Source: Polyangiaceae bacterium
GTDB lineage: Bacteria > Myxococcota_A > Polyangia > Polyangiales > Polyangiaceae
Reading direction: 5' to 3'
Length of the DNA: 64,000 nucleotides
Assembly: GCA_041389725.1 (NCBI GenBank)
Contig: JAWKRG010000014.1
Coordinates: 124,001 to 188,000, forward strand
Part shown: in pieces, positions 18,288-26,094 of the stretch
Position numbering within the stretch: position 1 is the first letter of the stretch
How the letters are laid out: every line of letters begins with the position of its first letter
Made by a program: the position numbers and the translations under genes
Notes under the pieces: generated by a model
Told to the model about the DNA's origin: nothing
The model's input: the letters and a program-made list of their open reading frames with translations, nothing else
Database searches by the model: none

Positions 18288-18326
18288 GTAGAAGCCACGG
18301 GAGCTGATACCTTCCGTGGCTTCTAC
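18288..18326. terminator. Perfect 13-bp hairpin upstream of the DUF2188 gene
   Basis: GTAGAAGCCACGG (18288-18300) and CCGTGGCTTCTAC (18314-18326) are perfect inverted repeats around a 13-base loop. GTTTTG follows on the plus strand. It may be a terminator or a regulatory hairpin in the leader of the Gabija-like operon. Confidence 0.5.
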
Positions 18327-18453
18327 GTTTTGGGACCAACCGGTCTACACACGCGCACAGCGAGGGTCAAGTGTTCAAGTAGGGATTGTGGCTAAAGCGC
18401 TGATTCCATTAGATTATCGCTGGTAACTGGACAGAATTTGGCGTCGCAGGTGT

Positions 18454-18747
18454 TCAGTTGCCCGCTTCGAATGGCCGCTGCAATGTTGGCCAAGGCAGTT
18501 GATCGGTTGGCGCGGGGGCCATCGCACCCGCAGTGTTGCCTTTGCGAGCGACGCAAACGCACGCCGCGAACGACCTGGCGTCGGCGTTGCAGACTTGATA
18601 GCCGGAGCGCGCCGCACAGCCCGTACACGACCGAGACTCGCCCGGCACGCAGCGGTCTGGAGCCGAGCCGTCGTCAGTCCCGCCGCAGGCCGAACTGAGA
18701 CCCAGCATCAACCCGGCGATCAGGCCCAACCGAGCGAAGATGCGCAT
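18454..18747 (-). CDS. Small Cys-rich lipoprotein
   Basis: 97 aa with a textbook lipoprotein signal: short basic start, hydrophobic core (LGLIAGLMLGL) and lipobox SSAC. The mature part contains CVPGESRSCTGCAARSGYQVC and ACVC, the Cys-rich module often seen in Polyangia lipoproteins. The last 25 residues look less natural, so a frame change at the 3' end is possible. It stands alone between the two defence regions. Function unknown. Confidence 0.55.
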   Translation of the reverse strand: MRIFARLGLIAGLMLGLSSACGGTDDGSAPDRCVPGESRSCTGCAARSGYQVCNADARSFAACVCVARKGNTAGAMAPAPTDQLPWPTLQRPFEAGN

Positions 18748-18784
18748 CGTCCTACTCTAGCGAATCTCGAGCTCTCGTCCCAGC

Positions 18785-19915
18785 TCACGTTCTCTGGCGC
18801 CGCCGTGTTCTCCGTCGTCGTCGCTCACCGTTGCGCAGCCTGGGCAGGTCCGTGAGGAGCACCGCGAAGTCAGCGTGGACCTTGTGCGAAGCGCCCGCGG
18901 GCAGTACGGGCTGCCACGCCGCGTGCGCAGCCATCACGTCCGCTACAAACTCTGGCCCCGCACCAACATTGCGTAGTAGTTCCAAAGGCGGACCAATGTC
19001 GGGTGTGGTGCGTAGACTGTGAAAGATCGCCGCAAGTGCCACTCTGTCCTCGAACTGTCCGCTGGCAAGGCACTGCCGCATGTTGCTGGCAACGTGCGTC
19101 GCGACGGCTACGAATACGCGGAAGAGTTCTGAGCTGAATTCTCTGCCGAAGGCGCTTTCGACCTCGGTCATGAGCGATGACAGACCGTAGTGCCAAGATA
19201 TGAGGCGGCGAATTGCGACCTTGTTCGTCTTCGGGATTCGCCGCGCGAAAAATCCACTTAGCCTGTCGATGCTGTCGGGCGTGGGCCGGGTGCCATGTCG
19301 TATCCATCGAGACACCGTGTCCTGCTCGAAACCGGTCGCTTCACACAGAGCCTTCTGAGACTGAAATCCTGCGGAGCGTCCAAGCGAGTGGATTAGTTCA
19401 CCTCGGTGGTCAGGCTGGCTCCAAGCAGCGTCCGCGTCCAGCAACTGCGGCATGACGGGCTTGCCGTTTCGCGCCAGCAAGAATCCGACGCGAAGCCCCG
19501 CGTCTGTCACAAAGTGCCTCAAGTGGGCGCGGCCGCACGCTGGCGTTCCCGTCGTCCTTAGCCGCTCCCACCAGGCCATCTCTGTCGCAAGGAGGACGAA
19601 CACGCCGAACTCGCCATCCACATGCTGAACCGAGTCCTCTGGAACCAGCGCTCTCGCAAAGAGTGTTTGCAGGACTGCATTCAGCCGACAACACCAGCGC
19701 TTCGTCTGGTGTTTTCCCCGAAACCCCTTGCAAGACGTGGTGCTTCTGAGCATCCGGGCAGCGGACCGCGGCGCATCCCTTGAAGCCTCGAACGCTTTCT
19801 TCACCACCGACAACAACGCCATTGCCGTGGGCAGTTCGAAAGGCGCGCTGGGCGACCCAGCCGTGGGAGGCGGCGGGGCCCCCACAGGAACGTGCGGGGA
19901 CCCCGGGTCGCTCAC
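18785..19915 (-). CDS. Unknown protein with central HTH domain
   Basis: 376 aa; I do not recognise the family. The N-terminal 30 residues are Pro-rich and disordered. A central helix-turn-helix of the Cro/XRE kind is visible (SQKALCEATGFEQDTVSRWIRHGTR, about residues 185-215). The remainder is predicted mostly helical (FGREFSSELFRVFVAVATHVA) and ends in a very basic tail (RRRRRTRRRQR). The start overlaps the 64-aa gene upstream by 4 bases (ATGA), so both form one operon. Its position between two OLD/UvrD operons makes a defence or regulatory role possible, but that is position only. Confidence 0.6.
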   Translation of the reverse strand: MSDPGSPHVPVGAPPPPTAGSPSAPFELPTAMALLSVVKKAFEASRDAPRSAARMLRSTTSCKGFRGKHQTKRWCCRLNAVLQTLFARALVPEDSVQHVDGEFGVFVLLATEMAWWERLRTTGTPACGRAHLRHFVTDAGLRVGFLLARNGKPVMPQLLDADAAWSQPDHRGELIHSLGRSAGFQSQKALCEATGFEQDTVSRWIRHGTRPTPDSIDRLSGFFARRIPKTNKVAIRRLISWHYGLSSLMTEVESAFGREFSSELFRVFVAVATHVASNMRQCLASGQFEDRVALAAIFHSLRTTPDIGPPLELLRNVGAGPEFVADVMAAHAAWQPVLPAGASHKVHADFAVLLTDLPRLRNGERRRRRTRRRQRT

Positions 19916-20106
19916 TTCTTCGCCTCCTCTGGCGCGGCGGTTTGCCCGGCTTGTGACGCTGGCGCAGCTGGCCGCGGCTGTTTCGCCGGCGCCGCAGGCC
20001 GCGCTCCACTCGAGGAACCCGTTTCAATTCCGCGTGATGATCGGTACGCGCTGTTGTTGGGATTCAGTTGATTGGCGTGGTTGTTTGCATTCGAACGCTT
20101 GCTCAT
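19912..20106 (-). CDS. 64-aa disordered protein, partner of the HTH gene
   Basis: Starts MSKRSNANNHANQLNPNNSA, followed by AYRSSRG and an Ala/Pro-rich tail. The NQLNPNN.AY..SRG pattern recalls a family of short conserved proteins I have seen in proteobacteria, often of unknown function. Stop overlaps the start of the HTH gene (ATGA), which is the best evidence that it is real. Confidence 0.55.
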   Translation of the reverse strand: MSKRSNANNHANQLNPNNSAYRSSRGIETGSSSGARPAAPAKQPRPAAPASQAGQTAAPEEAKK

Positions 20107-20518
20107 TTCTCAGCACCTTTCCGTAAAACGCCAAATGGCGTTCACACGTTCCAGGCTTGCCTCGATTTCGCCCAACGCAATCCGCATGCACTGGCAGCCC
20201 AAGCCCAGAAGCCCCCGAGACCAAACAGTTTTTCGCTGTGTCGACGACGAGCGCCTCGCCCCGGTGCCGGTCCCTTGCTTGCTGCACTCTCTCGATGAGG
20301 TCGAACGGCAACAGGACCACCAAACGGATCGGGATGTGGGTTAGGTTCTCGCTCGACGCGGCCGACCATGAGTGGTCGACACCCAGAACGCGAACATCGA
20401 CGTCTTCCACGAAGATGTTGTCCAGCGACAGCCGTCCCGTTGGATTCACGAATGCAACGAGGCTACGTTGGCTCCACGGACGAGCTGGTATGTGAGCTGC
20501 ACCTCGATGCCGGGCCAT
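20024..20518 (-). CDS. Hypothetical protein, uncertain
   Basis: 164 aa at most. The middle part (SLDNIFVEDVDVRVLGVDHS, THIPIRLVVLLPFDLIERVQ) has strongly G/C-rich third positions and a protein-like alternation of strands and helices, unlike the competing frames. It would overlap the 64-aa gene by 83 bases in another frame, which weakens the 3' end; a frameshift near 20110 is possible. No family recognised. Confidence 0.3.
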   Translation of the reverse strand: MARHRGAAHIPARPWSQRSLVAFVNPTGRLSLDNIFVEDVDVRVLGVDHSWSAASSENLTHIPIRLVVLLPFDLIERVQQARDRHRGEALVVDTAKNCLVSGASGLGLPVHADCVGRNRGKPGTCERHLAFYGKVLRNEQAFECKQPRQSTESQQQRVPIITRN

Positions 20519-20974
20519 GGATGCTGCCGGGCACGCGGCTCCGACTTGAGGTCCTGCTCGAACCGGAAGCGCGGAGGATTCGGGTGCATGGGGCGCTAGT
20601 AGTTCCCCTGGGCAGCAGCCAATCCCAGCGGCGCCGGCTCGATGCTGTTTCGCAAGGTTCCTCCTTGGGTCGCAGAACTTCGGGAACGCCGGCCCGCGAC
20701 TGACCTGATTGCGGCGGATGCGGGTGCGACTGAAGGCCCTGAGCGGTGAGGTTCGCCGGGCTCACTCACCATCGAAGGGCGCCTCCTGGCGGGCACCACC
20801 AAATGGCTGAGCCGGGCCTCGACCAGCATCGGCTGGTCGACCTCCCTCCACCGGTTCGGGCAATAGTGGCCCTTCCACCACCCGACCATCCTCGCCGGGG
20901 CGGCAGTCTCCACCAGCTCGGTTCGAGTGCCAAGGAGAACCTCGTTGCAACCCTGATCAGCCCTGCATAGGCTG
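20519..20974. other. Gap before the GHKL/OLD/UvrD operon
   Basis: No gene is convincing here. A plus-strand frame (about 20478-20700) contains ELVCELHLDAGPWMLPGTR, which could be a remnant, and a minus-strand frame (20596-21051) covers most of the gap but has poor composition. The promoter of the plus-strand defence operon must lie here or in the upstream bases; no clear -35/-10 can be read. Confidence 0.3.
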
Positions 20975-20980
20975 GTGCGG

Positions 20981-21169
20981 ATGCCAACCGCCGGCACGAA
21001 CCTCCTCACCGTCGGCGAGGCCGCCGAGCGGCTCGGCGTCAGGGTCGCCACCTTGCGACGCGGGGACGCTGCCGGGGCGCGACGGCATCCGATCAGCGGT
21101 TATAGGCTCTACCGAAGTGCGGACGTCGAGCGGCTGCGGAAGAAGCTCGTAGCCGGAGTGCGGGAGTAG
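20981..21169 (+). CDS. MerR/excisionase-type HTH protein, first gene of the defence operon
   Basis: 62 aa (64 if GTG 20975 is used). A single winged helix-turn-helix of the MerR/Xis group: LLTVGEAAERLGVRVATLRR, then a wing with GYRLYRSADVERL. It has no ligand domain. The stop TAG at 21167-21169 is 2 bases before the GTG of the next gene, so it is part of the operon. Such mini-HTH proteins usually autoregulate operons or act as directionality factors; here a transcriptional switch for the defence genes is the simplest reading. Confidence 0.75.
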   Translation: MPTAGTNLLTVGEAAERLGVRVATLRRGDAAGARRHPISGYRLYRSADVERLRKKLVAGVRE

Positions 21170-21171
21170 CC

Positions 21172-23142
21172 GTGGCCAAGCGTCGGGGGACAGCAGCACC
21201 AACCCAAGGGTCGCTCTTTGAGGAGGACTTCCTGCGACGAACCTTGGGCGACGTCGTTCGGATCCCCGACGTCGCGTTGAGCGAGCTGGTGGCGAACGCT
21301 TGGGATGCTGGCGCGTCCGCCGTTGCCCTCACCATCCCGGGAGAAAGGGGTGAGGTGCTGTCCGTAGAGGATGACGGCTCCGGACTCACTCCCGACTCGT
21401 TCCAGCAGCGCTGGATGACGCTCGCCTACGATAGGCAGAAGCACCAGGGAGCCGCCGCCGAGTTCCCACCCGAGCGACATGACTGGACACGCCGGGCATA
21501 CGGCAGGAACGGGCAGGGGCGGCACGGTCTGCTCTGCTTCGCGGACACCTACGACGTCGAAACCTGGCGCGACGGCGGCGGCGTTGTCTTCCGCGTCGCC
21601 GTGTCGAAGGGCAGGGAGCCCTTCGTGGCCGACAAGATCCGCGAGTTCAAGAAGGCCGGTCACGGAACCAAGCTGAGCGTCGCTGTCGGTCGCAATCTCC
21701 CGGACCCTGATCGCATCCGCAACGTGCTCGCAACCAAGTTCCTCCACGACCCTAGGTTTGCCGTGTCCGTGAACGGCAGCTCCGTGCCGCTCGCCGAACA
21801 CCCGGGGCTCTTGGCCGAACGAAGGGTCGACGTGGATGGGTTAGCAGGGCTCGACCTGTACTGCGTCGAGGGCGAGGCTGGCCGTATCAAGCATCAGAGC
21901 GGCGTGGCTTTCTGGGTCGGTGGCCGTCTCGTGGGGCAGCCCGGATGGGTGGTGGGTGACACGCAAGTCATCGACGGACGGACCCGCCCCGGACGTCGCT
22001 TGACGTTCGTCATCAAGTCGGACGATCTGTTCGACGAGGTTGCCGCCGACTGGACTGGCTTCAGGCGCACCGAGTTGATGGCGAAGGTGTTCGGTGCGGT
22101 CGTCGATGCGGTGCAAGACGTGTTGCGTGAGCTGCTCAGCGCACAAGTGGAGGATACCAGAAACGAGGTGTTGTCCGAGCACAAGGCTCAACTCGATGAG
22201 CTGACCCCCCTGGAACGGGTCGAAGTTGCTGAGGTCGTGGAAGCCGTGACGCAGTCGAATCCGCTCGTCGCGTCCTCAGCGATCTCGACCGTGGTGGAAG
22301 GCGTCATCGAGGCCAAGAAGAAGCACACGCCGCAAGCCCTGTTCGAGCGCATCATGAAGATGCCGCCCGAGGACATCGAAGGGCTGAACCGGCTGCTCGA
22401 CCAATGGACGGTGCGTGACGTGCTCACTGTGCTGGACGAGGTCGACAAGCGGATCAAGGTGGTCGAGGTCCTTGAGAAAGTGATGGGCGACCCGAAGGTC
22501 GACGAGCTGAAAGTCATCCATCCCCTGGTGACCCAGGCTCGATGGCTGTTTGGCCCCGAGTTCGAGTCGCCAGCGTATGCATCCAACGTGACCATCAGGA
22601 GCGCGGTGAAGAAGGTGTTCGGGGAGTCGATACCCGAGTCGGCGTTCGTGAACCCCAAGAAGCGGCCAGACCTCGTCTTCTTGCCCGACGCCACGCTGAG
22701 CGTGGTGGCCACCGAGGATGTGGACATCGCCACGGGCATCGCACGGCTGCGGACCGTTCTGCTGATCGAGCTGAAAAGGGGCGGTTCAGATGTCGGTCGG
22801 CGTGAGATGGATCAAGCGGTGGGGTACGTCGAGGACCTGCTCGCCTGCGGTCTCGTCGATGGACCGCCGCGGATCTATGGCTTCGTGGTTGGGAACTGCG
22901 TATCTACCAAGCTCACGCCGGTGCGGAAGGTCGGCGAGCCCGAGGTGGGGCGTGTCGAGGCTCTGACCTTCGGTCAACTCGTGCGAACGGCCAACGTGCG
23001 TCTCTTCCGCTTGCGAGACCAAATTCAGGACCGCTACCCGGACAGCGGAGTGGCTCTATTGGAGAAGCTAGCCAACAACCCGGAGCAGCTCGACCTGCTC
23101 GGCATTGCGACACCCTTGGCCAAGCCAGCGGACACGTCATGA
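21172..23142 (+). CDS. GHKL ATPase fused to a PD-(D/E)XK nuclease-like domain
   Basis: 656 aa from GTG 21172. The N-terminal GHKL (Hsp90/MORC-like) ATPase has the N-box LSELVANAWDAGA (Asn42), the G1 box SVEDDGSGL (Asp67/Asp68) and a glycine-rich lid GRNGQGRHGL, then GHGTKLSVAV. A helical linker (about 310-450) includes VLTVLDEVDKRIKVVEVLEK. The C-terminal part carries RPDLVFLP and then LLIELKRGG, the Asp and Glu-x-Lys of a PD-(D/E)XK fold. So it is an ATP-gated nuclease candidate. The stop overlaps the next start by 4 bases. I know no named defence system with exactly this gene beside OLD and UvrD partners. GHKL assignment is firm; nuclease activity is inferred. Confidence 0.82.
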   Translation: MAKRRGTAAPTQGSLFEEDFLRRTLGDVVRIPDVALSELVANAWDAGASAVALTIPGERGEVLSVEDDGSGLTPDSFQQRWMTLAYDRQKHQGAAAEFPPERHDWTRRAYGRNGQGRHGLLCFADTYDVETWRDGGGVVFRVAVSKGREPFVADKIREFKKAGHGTKLSVAVGRNLPDPDRIRNVLATKFLHDPRFAVSVNGSSVPLAEHPGLLAERRVDVDGLAGLDLYCVEGEAGRIKHQSGVAFWVGGRLVGQPGWVVGDTQVIDGRTRPGRRLTFVIKSDDLFDEVAADWTGFRRTELMAKVFGAVVDAVQDVLRELLSAQVEDTRNEVLSEHKAQLDELTPLERVEVAEVVEAVTQSNPLVASSAISTVVEGVIEAKKKHTPQALFERIMKMPPEDIEGLNRLLDQWTVRDVLTVLDEVDKRIKVVEVLEKVMGDPKVDELKVIHPLVTQARWLFGPEFESPAYASNVTIRSAVKKVFGESIPESAFVNPKKRPDLVFLPDATLSVVATEDVDIATGIARLRTVLLIELKRGGSDVGRREMDQAVGYVEDLLACGLVDGPPRIYGFVVGNCVSTKLTPVRKVGEPEVGRVEALTFGQLVRTANVRLFRLRDQIQDRYPDSGVALLEKLANNPEQLDLLGIATPLAKPADTS

Positions 23143-24101
23143 AGCTGCTACGCGGTTCCGAACCGGTTCCCACCGTCTTCGACCTGCTCGGCGACAGGGA
23201 GAACGACATGACCGCCGCGCTCGGTTTCGTTGTCAGCCGTTGCCCCGAGTTCGCCAAGCGCCTGCTCGCCGACATCGCGGGTCACCGAGGCGACGTGGAC
23301 GGGCTCGTCGTTGGGCTCCAGACCCACACCGGGATCGGCGGCATCACCGATGTCGAGCTGGTGATCGGCAACAAGCTCGCCATCGTCATCGAGGCGAAGC
23401 GCGGTCCCCACCTGCCCACTCGCGGCCAGCTCAAGAAGTACGTCCCAGCTCTGCGGCGGACGGGAGCGGACAAGCAATTGCTGGTCGCCCTGACCAACGC
23501 TTCGGACGCCTTCGCTGCCGATGTGCTGGACCCCCAAGTTGACGACGTTCCCTTGGTTCACCGGAGCTGGCGCCGGATGCGGCAGCTTGCCGACGCGAGT
23601 CGGCGCCACGAGAGCAACCAGGGCAAGCGCATCTTGGACGAGTTCGTGGCCTGCGTCGACGGAGTGACCCAGATGGAAACGCGCTACTCGAACATGGTCT
23701 ACGTCGTGTCGCTCGGCGGCGGGAACCTAGACCGCTGGACGCCGTCGTGGATCGACATCGTGGCGAAGCGGCGGCGCTACTTCTACCCCGCCGGCAAGCG
23801 CTGGCCCGACCCGCCGAACTACATCGCATTCCGCTACTGGGGGAAGCTCCAGAGCATCCACCACGTCGATGGGTTCGATCTCTTCACGAACCCGCACGAC
23901 CTCTTTCCCGAAGCCCCGAGCGAGACGTGGGACACCCACTACTGCTTCCAGCTCGGACCGCCCATCGTCCCGCCACGCGAGGTCAAGGCCGGCAACCGCG
24001 TCGTCCGCAGCAACAGGGTCTGGTGCATGCTCGACACGCTGCTCACGTGCAAGACGGTGAGCGACGCCCTCACGGAGACGGAGCGGCGCGGCAATGCTTG
24101 A
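23139..24101 (+). CDS. PD-(D/E)XK nuclease-superfamily protein
   Basis: 320 aa. The conserved core is GGITDVELVIGNKLAIVIEA, followed by KRG: Asp71, Glu85 and Lys87 form a typical D-(x)n-ExK active site, preceded by a helix (NDMTAALGFVVSRC) that often carries a further acidic residue in this fold. The second half is rich in Trp and Tyr (NYIAFRYWGKLQSIHHVDGF) and may recognise nucleic acid or a partner. ATGA overlap with the GHKL gene shows obligate co-translation. Its end overlaps an in-frame ATG of the following OLD frame at 24094. Confidence 0.75.
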   Translation: MKLLRGSEPVPTVFDLLGDRENDMTAALGFVVSRCPEFAKRLLADIAGHRGDVDGLVVGLQTHTGIGGITDVELVIGNKLAIVIEAKRGPHLPTRGQLKKYVPALRRTGADKQLLVALTNASDAFAADVLDPQVDDVPLVHRSWRRMRQLADASRRHESNQGKRILDEFVACVDGVTQMETRYSNMVYVVSLGGGNLDRWTPSWIDIVAKRRRYFYPAGKRWPDPPNYIAFRYWGKLQSIHHVDGFDLFTNPHDLFPEAPSETWDTHYCFQLGPPIVPPREVKAGNRVVRSNRVWCMLDTLLTCKTVSDALTETERRGNA

Positions 24102-24237
24102 GTTCGAGCGGCCTGATGTTGCAGCACTCGCCTGTGAGGATGTCGTCGTCGAGCGGAGCACCACGCTCAGCGTGGGCCTACGTGGCTTCTTGGGAAGAGC
24201 GGTTGGCTGGGTGCCGGTAGAGGCAGAGGAGGGGGGC
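24102..24237 (+). other. 136-base spacer inside the operon
   Basis: The OLD frame is open through this spacer and has an ATG at 24094 overlapping the previous stop, but the 48 residues it would add (CEDVVVERSTTLSVGLRGFL) precede the OLD N-terminal strand and have no counterpart in the fold. The very strong GAGGAGGGGGG just before ATG 24238 favours the internal start. A short leader peptide ending in-frame with OLD is an alternative. Confidence 0.4.
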
Positions 24238-26094
24238 ATGAAGATCCACCGGATCCAGATCAAGAACTTCCGCAACTTTGAAGAACTGGACGTCCAGATT
24301 GGTAGCCACCTCGTCATCGTGGGCGAGAACGGGGTCGGCAAGAGCAACCTGATCCACGCCCTGCGTCTTGTGCTCGATCCAGGGCTCCCAGACACGCGCC
24401 GCTACCTCCGGGACGATGATGTATGGGACGGTGTGCCACGCCCCTTCGACAAGGACGTCGAAGTGAGGGTCGACATCGACCTTGACGACTTCGAGGAAGA
24501 CAAGTCGTTGGTTGCCGACCTCGCCGACTTCCTGGTCGAGCCCGAGCCGATGGTCGCCCGGCTGTCCTACCTGTTTCGCCCGAAGCACGATGCGGGACCA
24601 AACCCGACTTCCGATGAGTTCGAGTTCTTGGTCTTTGGCGGCGACCGGGAGGAGGTTCGCGTTGGCTACGAGGTCCGCAAGAGGCTTCCGCTCAACTACT
24701 TCCATGCTCTGCGGGATGTGGAAGCAGACCTGGCTGCGTGGCGCCGGTCGCCTTTGCGGCCACTGTTGGAGCGAGCTTGGGCCTCTGTGGGTGCCAAGAC
24801 GAAGGAGCAAGTCCGGGATGGCATCGCCGCCGCGACGGATGCGCTGACCTCGGTGCCCGCCATCGAGAAGCTGGAGGAGAGCGTGACGAACGCCCTTCTG
24901 GACCTTGCGGGCGAAGCCCAGGCGGCGGACGTGGCGCTCGGTGTGCTGCCGACCGATGTCGACCGACTGCTCAGGTCCGTCAAGCTGTTGCTGGACGGGA
25001 GGCGGCGAGGCGTCGGTGACGCCAGCCTCGGCGACGCGAACCTGATCTACCTGACGCTGAAAGTGCTCGAACTTCGGCACCTCGTATTTGAAGGGGAGCG
25101 GGATCATACGTTCCTGGCCATCGAGGAACCGGAGGCGCATCTGCACCCCCAACTCCAGCGGCAGGTGTTTCGGACCTTCCTGCGCCTCCGTCCCCATCAG
25201 GCATCTGCTGAGAAGGAAGCGCTCGAAGAAGCGCCGACTACGATTCTCCTGACGTCGCACTCCCCCAGCATCGCGAGCGTTGCCCCCTTGAAGACCATCG
25301 TCGCACTGCGTGAGGAACGACTCGATCGGGGAGAGCAGCTTCCACCAGTAACACGATCGAGCGGTGTTTCAACCGCCGGCCTCGACTTGGATGAGCACAC
25401 CATCGCCGATCTTGAGCGCTACCTTGACATGACTCGTGCGGAGCTGCTGTTTGCACGCGGTGTCATCCTCGTCGAGGGCGAGGCGGAGCAATACCTCGTG
25501 CCGAAGATTGCCCAGCTCCATGGGACACCGCTCGATCCGCTGGGGATTGCCGTGTGCGCCGTCTGGGGAACCCATTTCAACAGCTACATCGAACTCGTGG
25601 AGGCGCTGGAGCTGCCCTTCGCGGTGGTCACCGATGGCGACCCCTATGAAGCTGATGGAGAGACCTATTCCGATGGGTTGGCTCGCGTCTCGAAGCTGCT
25701 CGAACGATGGCTAGACAAGGACGCCTGCGAAGCCTTGGACGGTGAAGGACTCGTCGAGGCCGCCACCGAGCACGGGCTCTTCGTGGGAGACGAGACCTTC
25801 GAGCTGGACCTGCTTGATTCCGGACGATGTGGGCCGATGTGTCGCACGCTCAGCGCACTGACCACCAACGGCGCAGCAAAGAAGCGTGCGGCGGCGTGGC
25901 TCGCGAGCGAGGAGGTTGATGACAAGAAGCGCTTCTTGAAGGACATCGAGGAGATCGGGAAGGGCCGGTACGCCCAACGACTCGCTGGGGAACTCGGGCA
26001 CCGCCGCCTACGATCTGGCAAGCCGAGCGCCCAGGGGCCTCAGTACGTGCTCGACGCGGTCGACCATGTGGTCAGCGCGTGCAAGGGATCATGA
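24238..26094 (+). CDS. OLD-family ATPase/TOPRIM nuclease (second GajA-like protein)
   Basis: 618 aa from ATG 24238, chosen for the Shine-Dalgarno GAGGAGGGG. ABC-type ATPase: Walker A VGENGVGKSNL (about 28-38), Walker B FLAIEEPEAHLHPQLQRQ, then TILLTSHSPSIAS. The C-terminal TOPRIM has the catalytic Glu in ILVEGEAEQYL (about 412) and the Asp-x-Asp in VVTDGDPYEADG (about 465). The intact acidic residues suggest an active DNA nuclease. It differs clearly from the GajA at 15599-17347, so the two are not recent duplicates. The stop overlaps the helicase start (ATGA), the same arrangement as in Gabija. Confidence 0.85.
   Translation: MKIHRIQIKNFRNFEELDVQIGSHLVIVGENGVGKSNLIHALRLVLDPGLPDTRRYLRDDDVWDGVPRPFDKDVEVRVDIDLDDFEEDKSLVADLADFLVEPEPMVARLSYLFRPKHDAGPNPTSDEFEFLVFGGDREEVRVGYEVRKRLPLNYFHALRDVEADLAAWRRSPLRPLLERAWASVGAKTKEQVRDGIAAATDALTSVPAIEKLEESVTNALLDLAGEAQAADVALGVLPTDVDRLLRSVKLLLDGRRRGVGDASLGDANLIYLTLKVLELRHLVFEGERDHTFLAIEEPEAHLHPQLQRQVFRTFLRLRPHQASAEKEALEEAPTTILLTSHSPSIASVAPLKTIVALREERLDRGEQLPPVTRSSGVSTAGLDLDEHTIADLERYLDMTRAELLFARGVILVEGEAEQYLVPKIAQLHGTPLDPLGIAVCAVWGTHFNSYIELVEALELPFAVVTDGDPYEADGETYSDGLARVSKLLERWLDKDACEALDGEGLVEAATEHGLFVGDETFELDLLDSGRCGPMCRTLSALTTNGAAKKRAAAWLASEEVDDKKRFLKDIEEIGKGRYAQRLAGELGHRRLRSGKPSAQGPQYVLDAVDHVVSACKGS

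Noticed and set aside
20368..20703. Plus-strand 111-aa ORF upstream of the defence operon
   Set aside because: Only a short segment looks protein-like, with no family and no start signal; kept as a possible remnant in the gap description.
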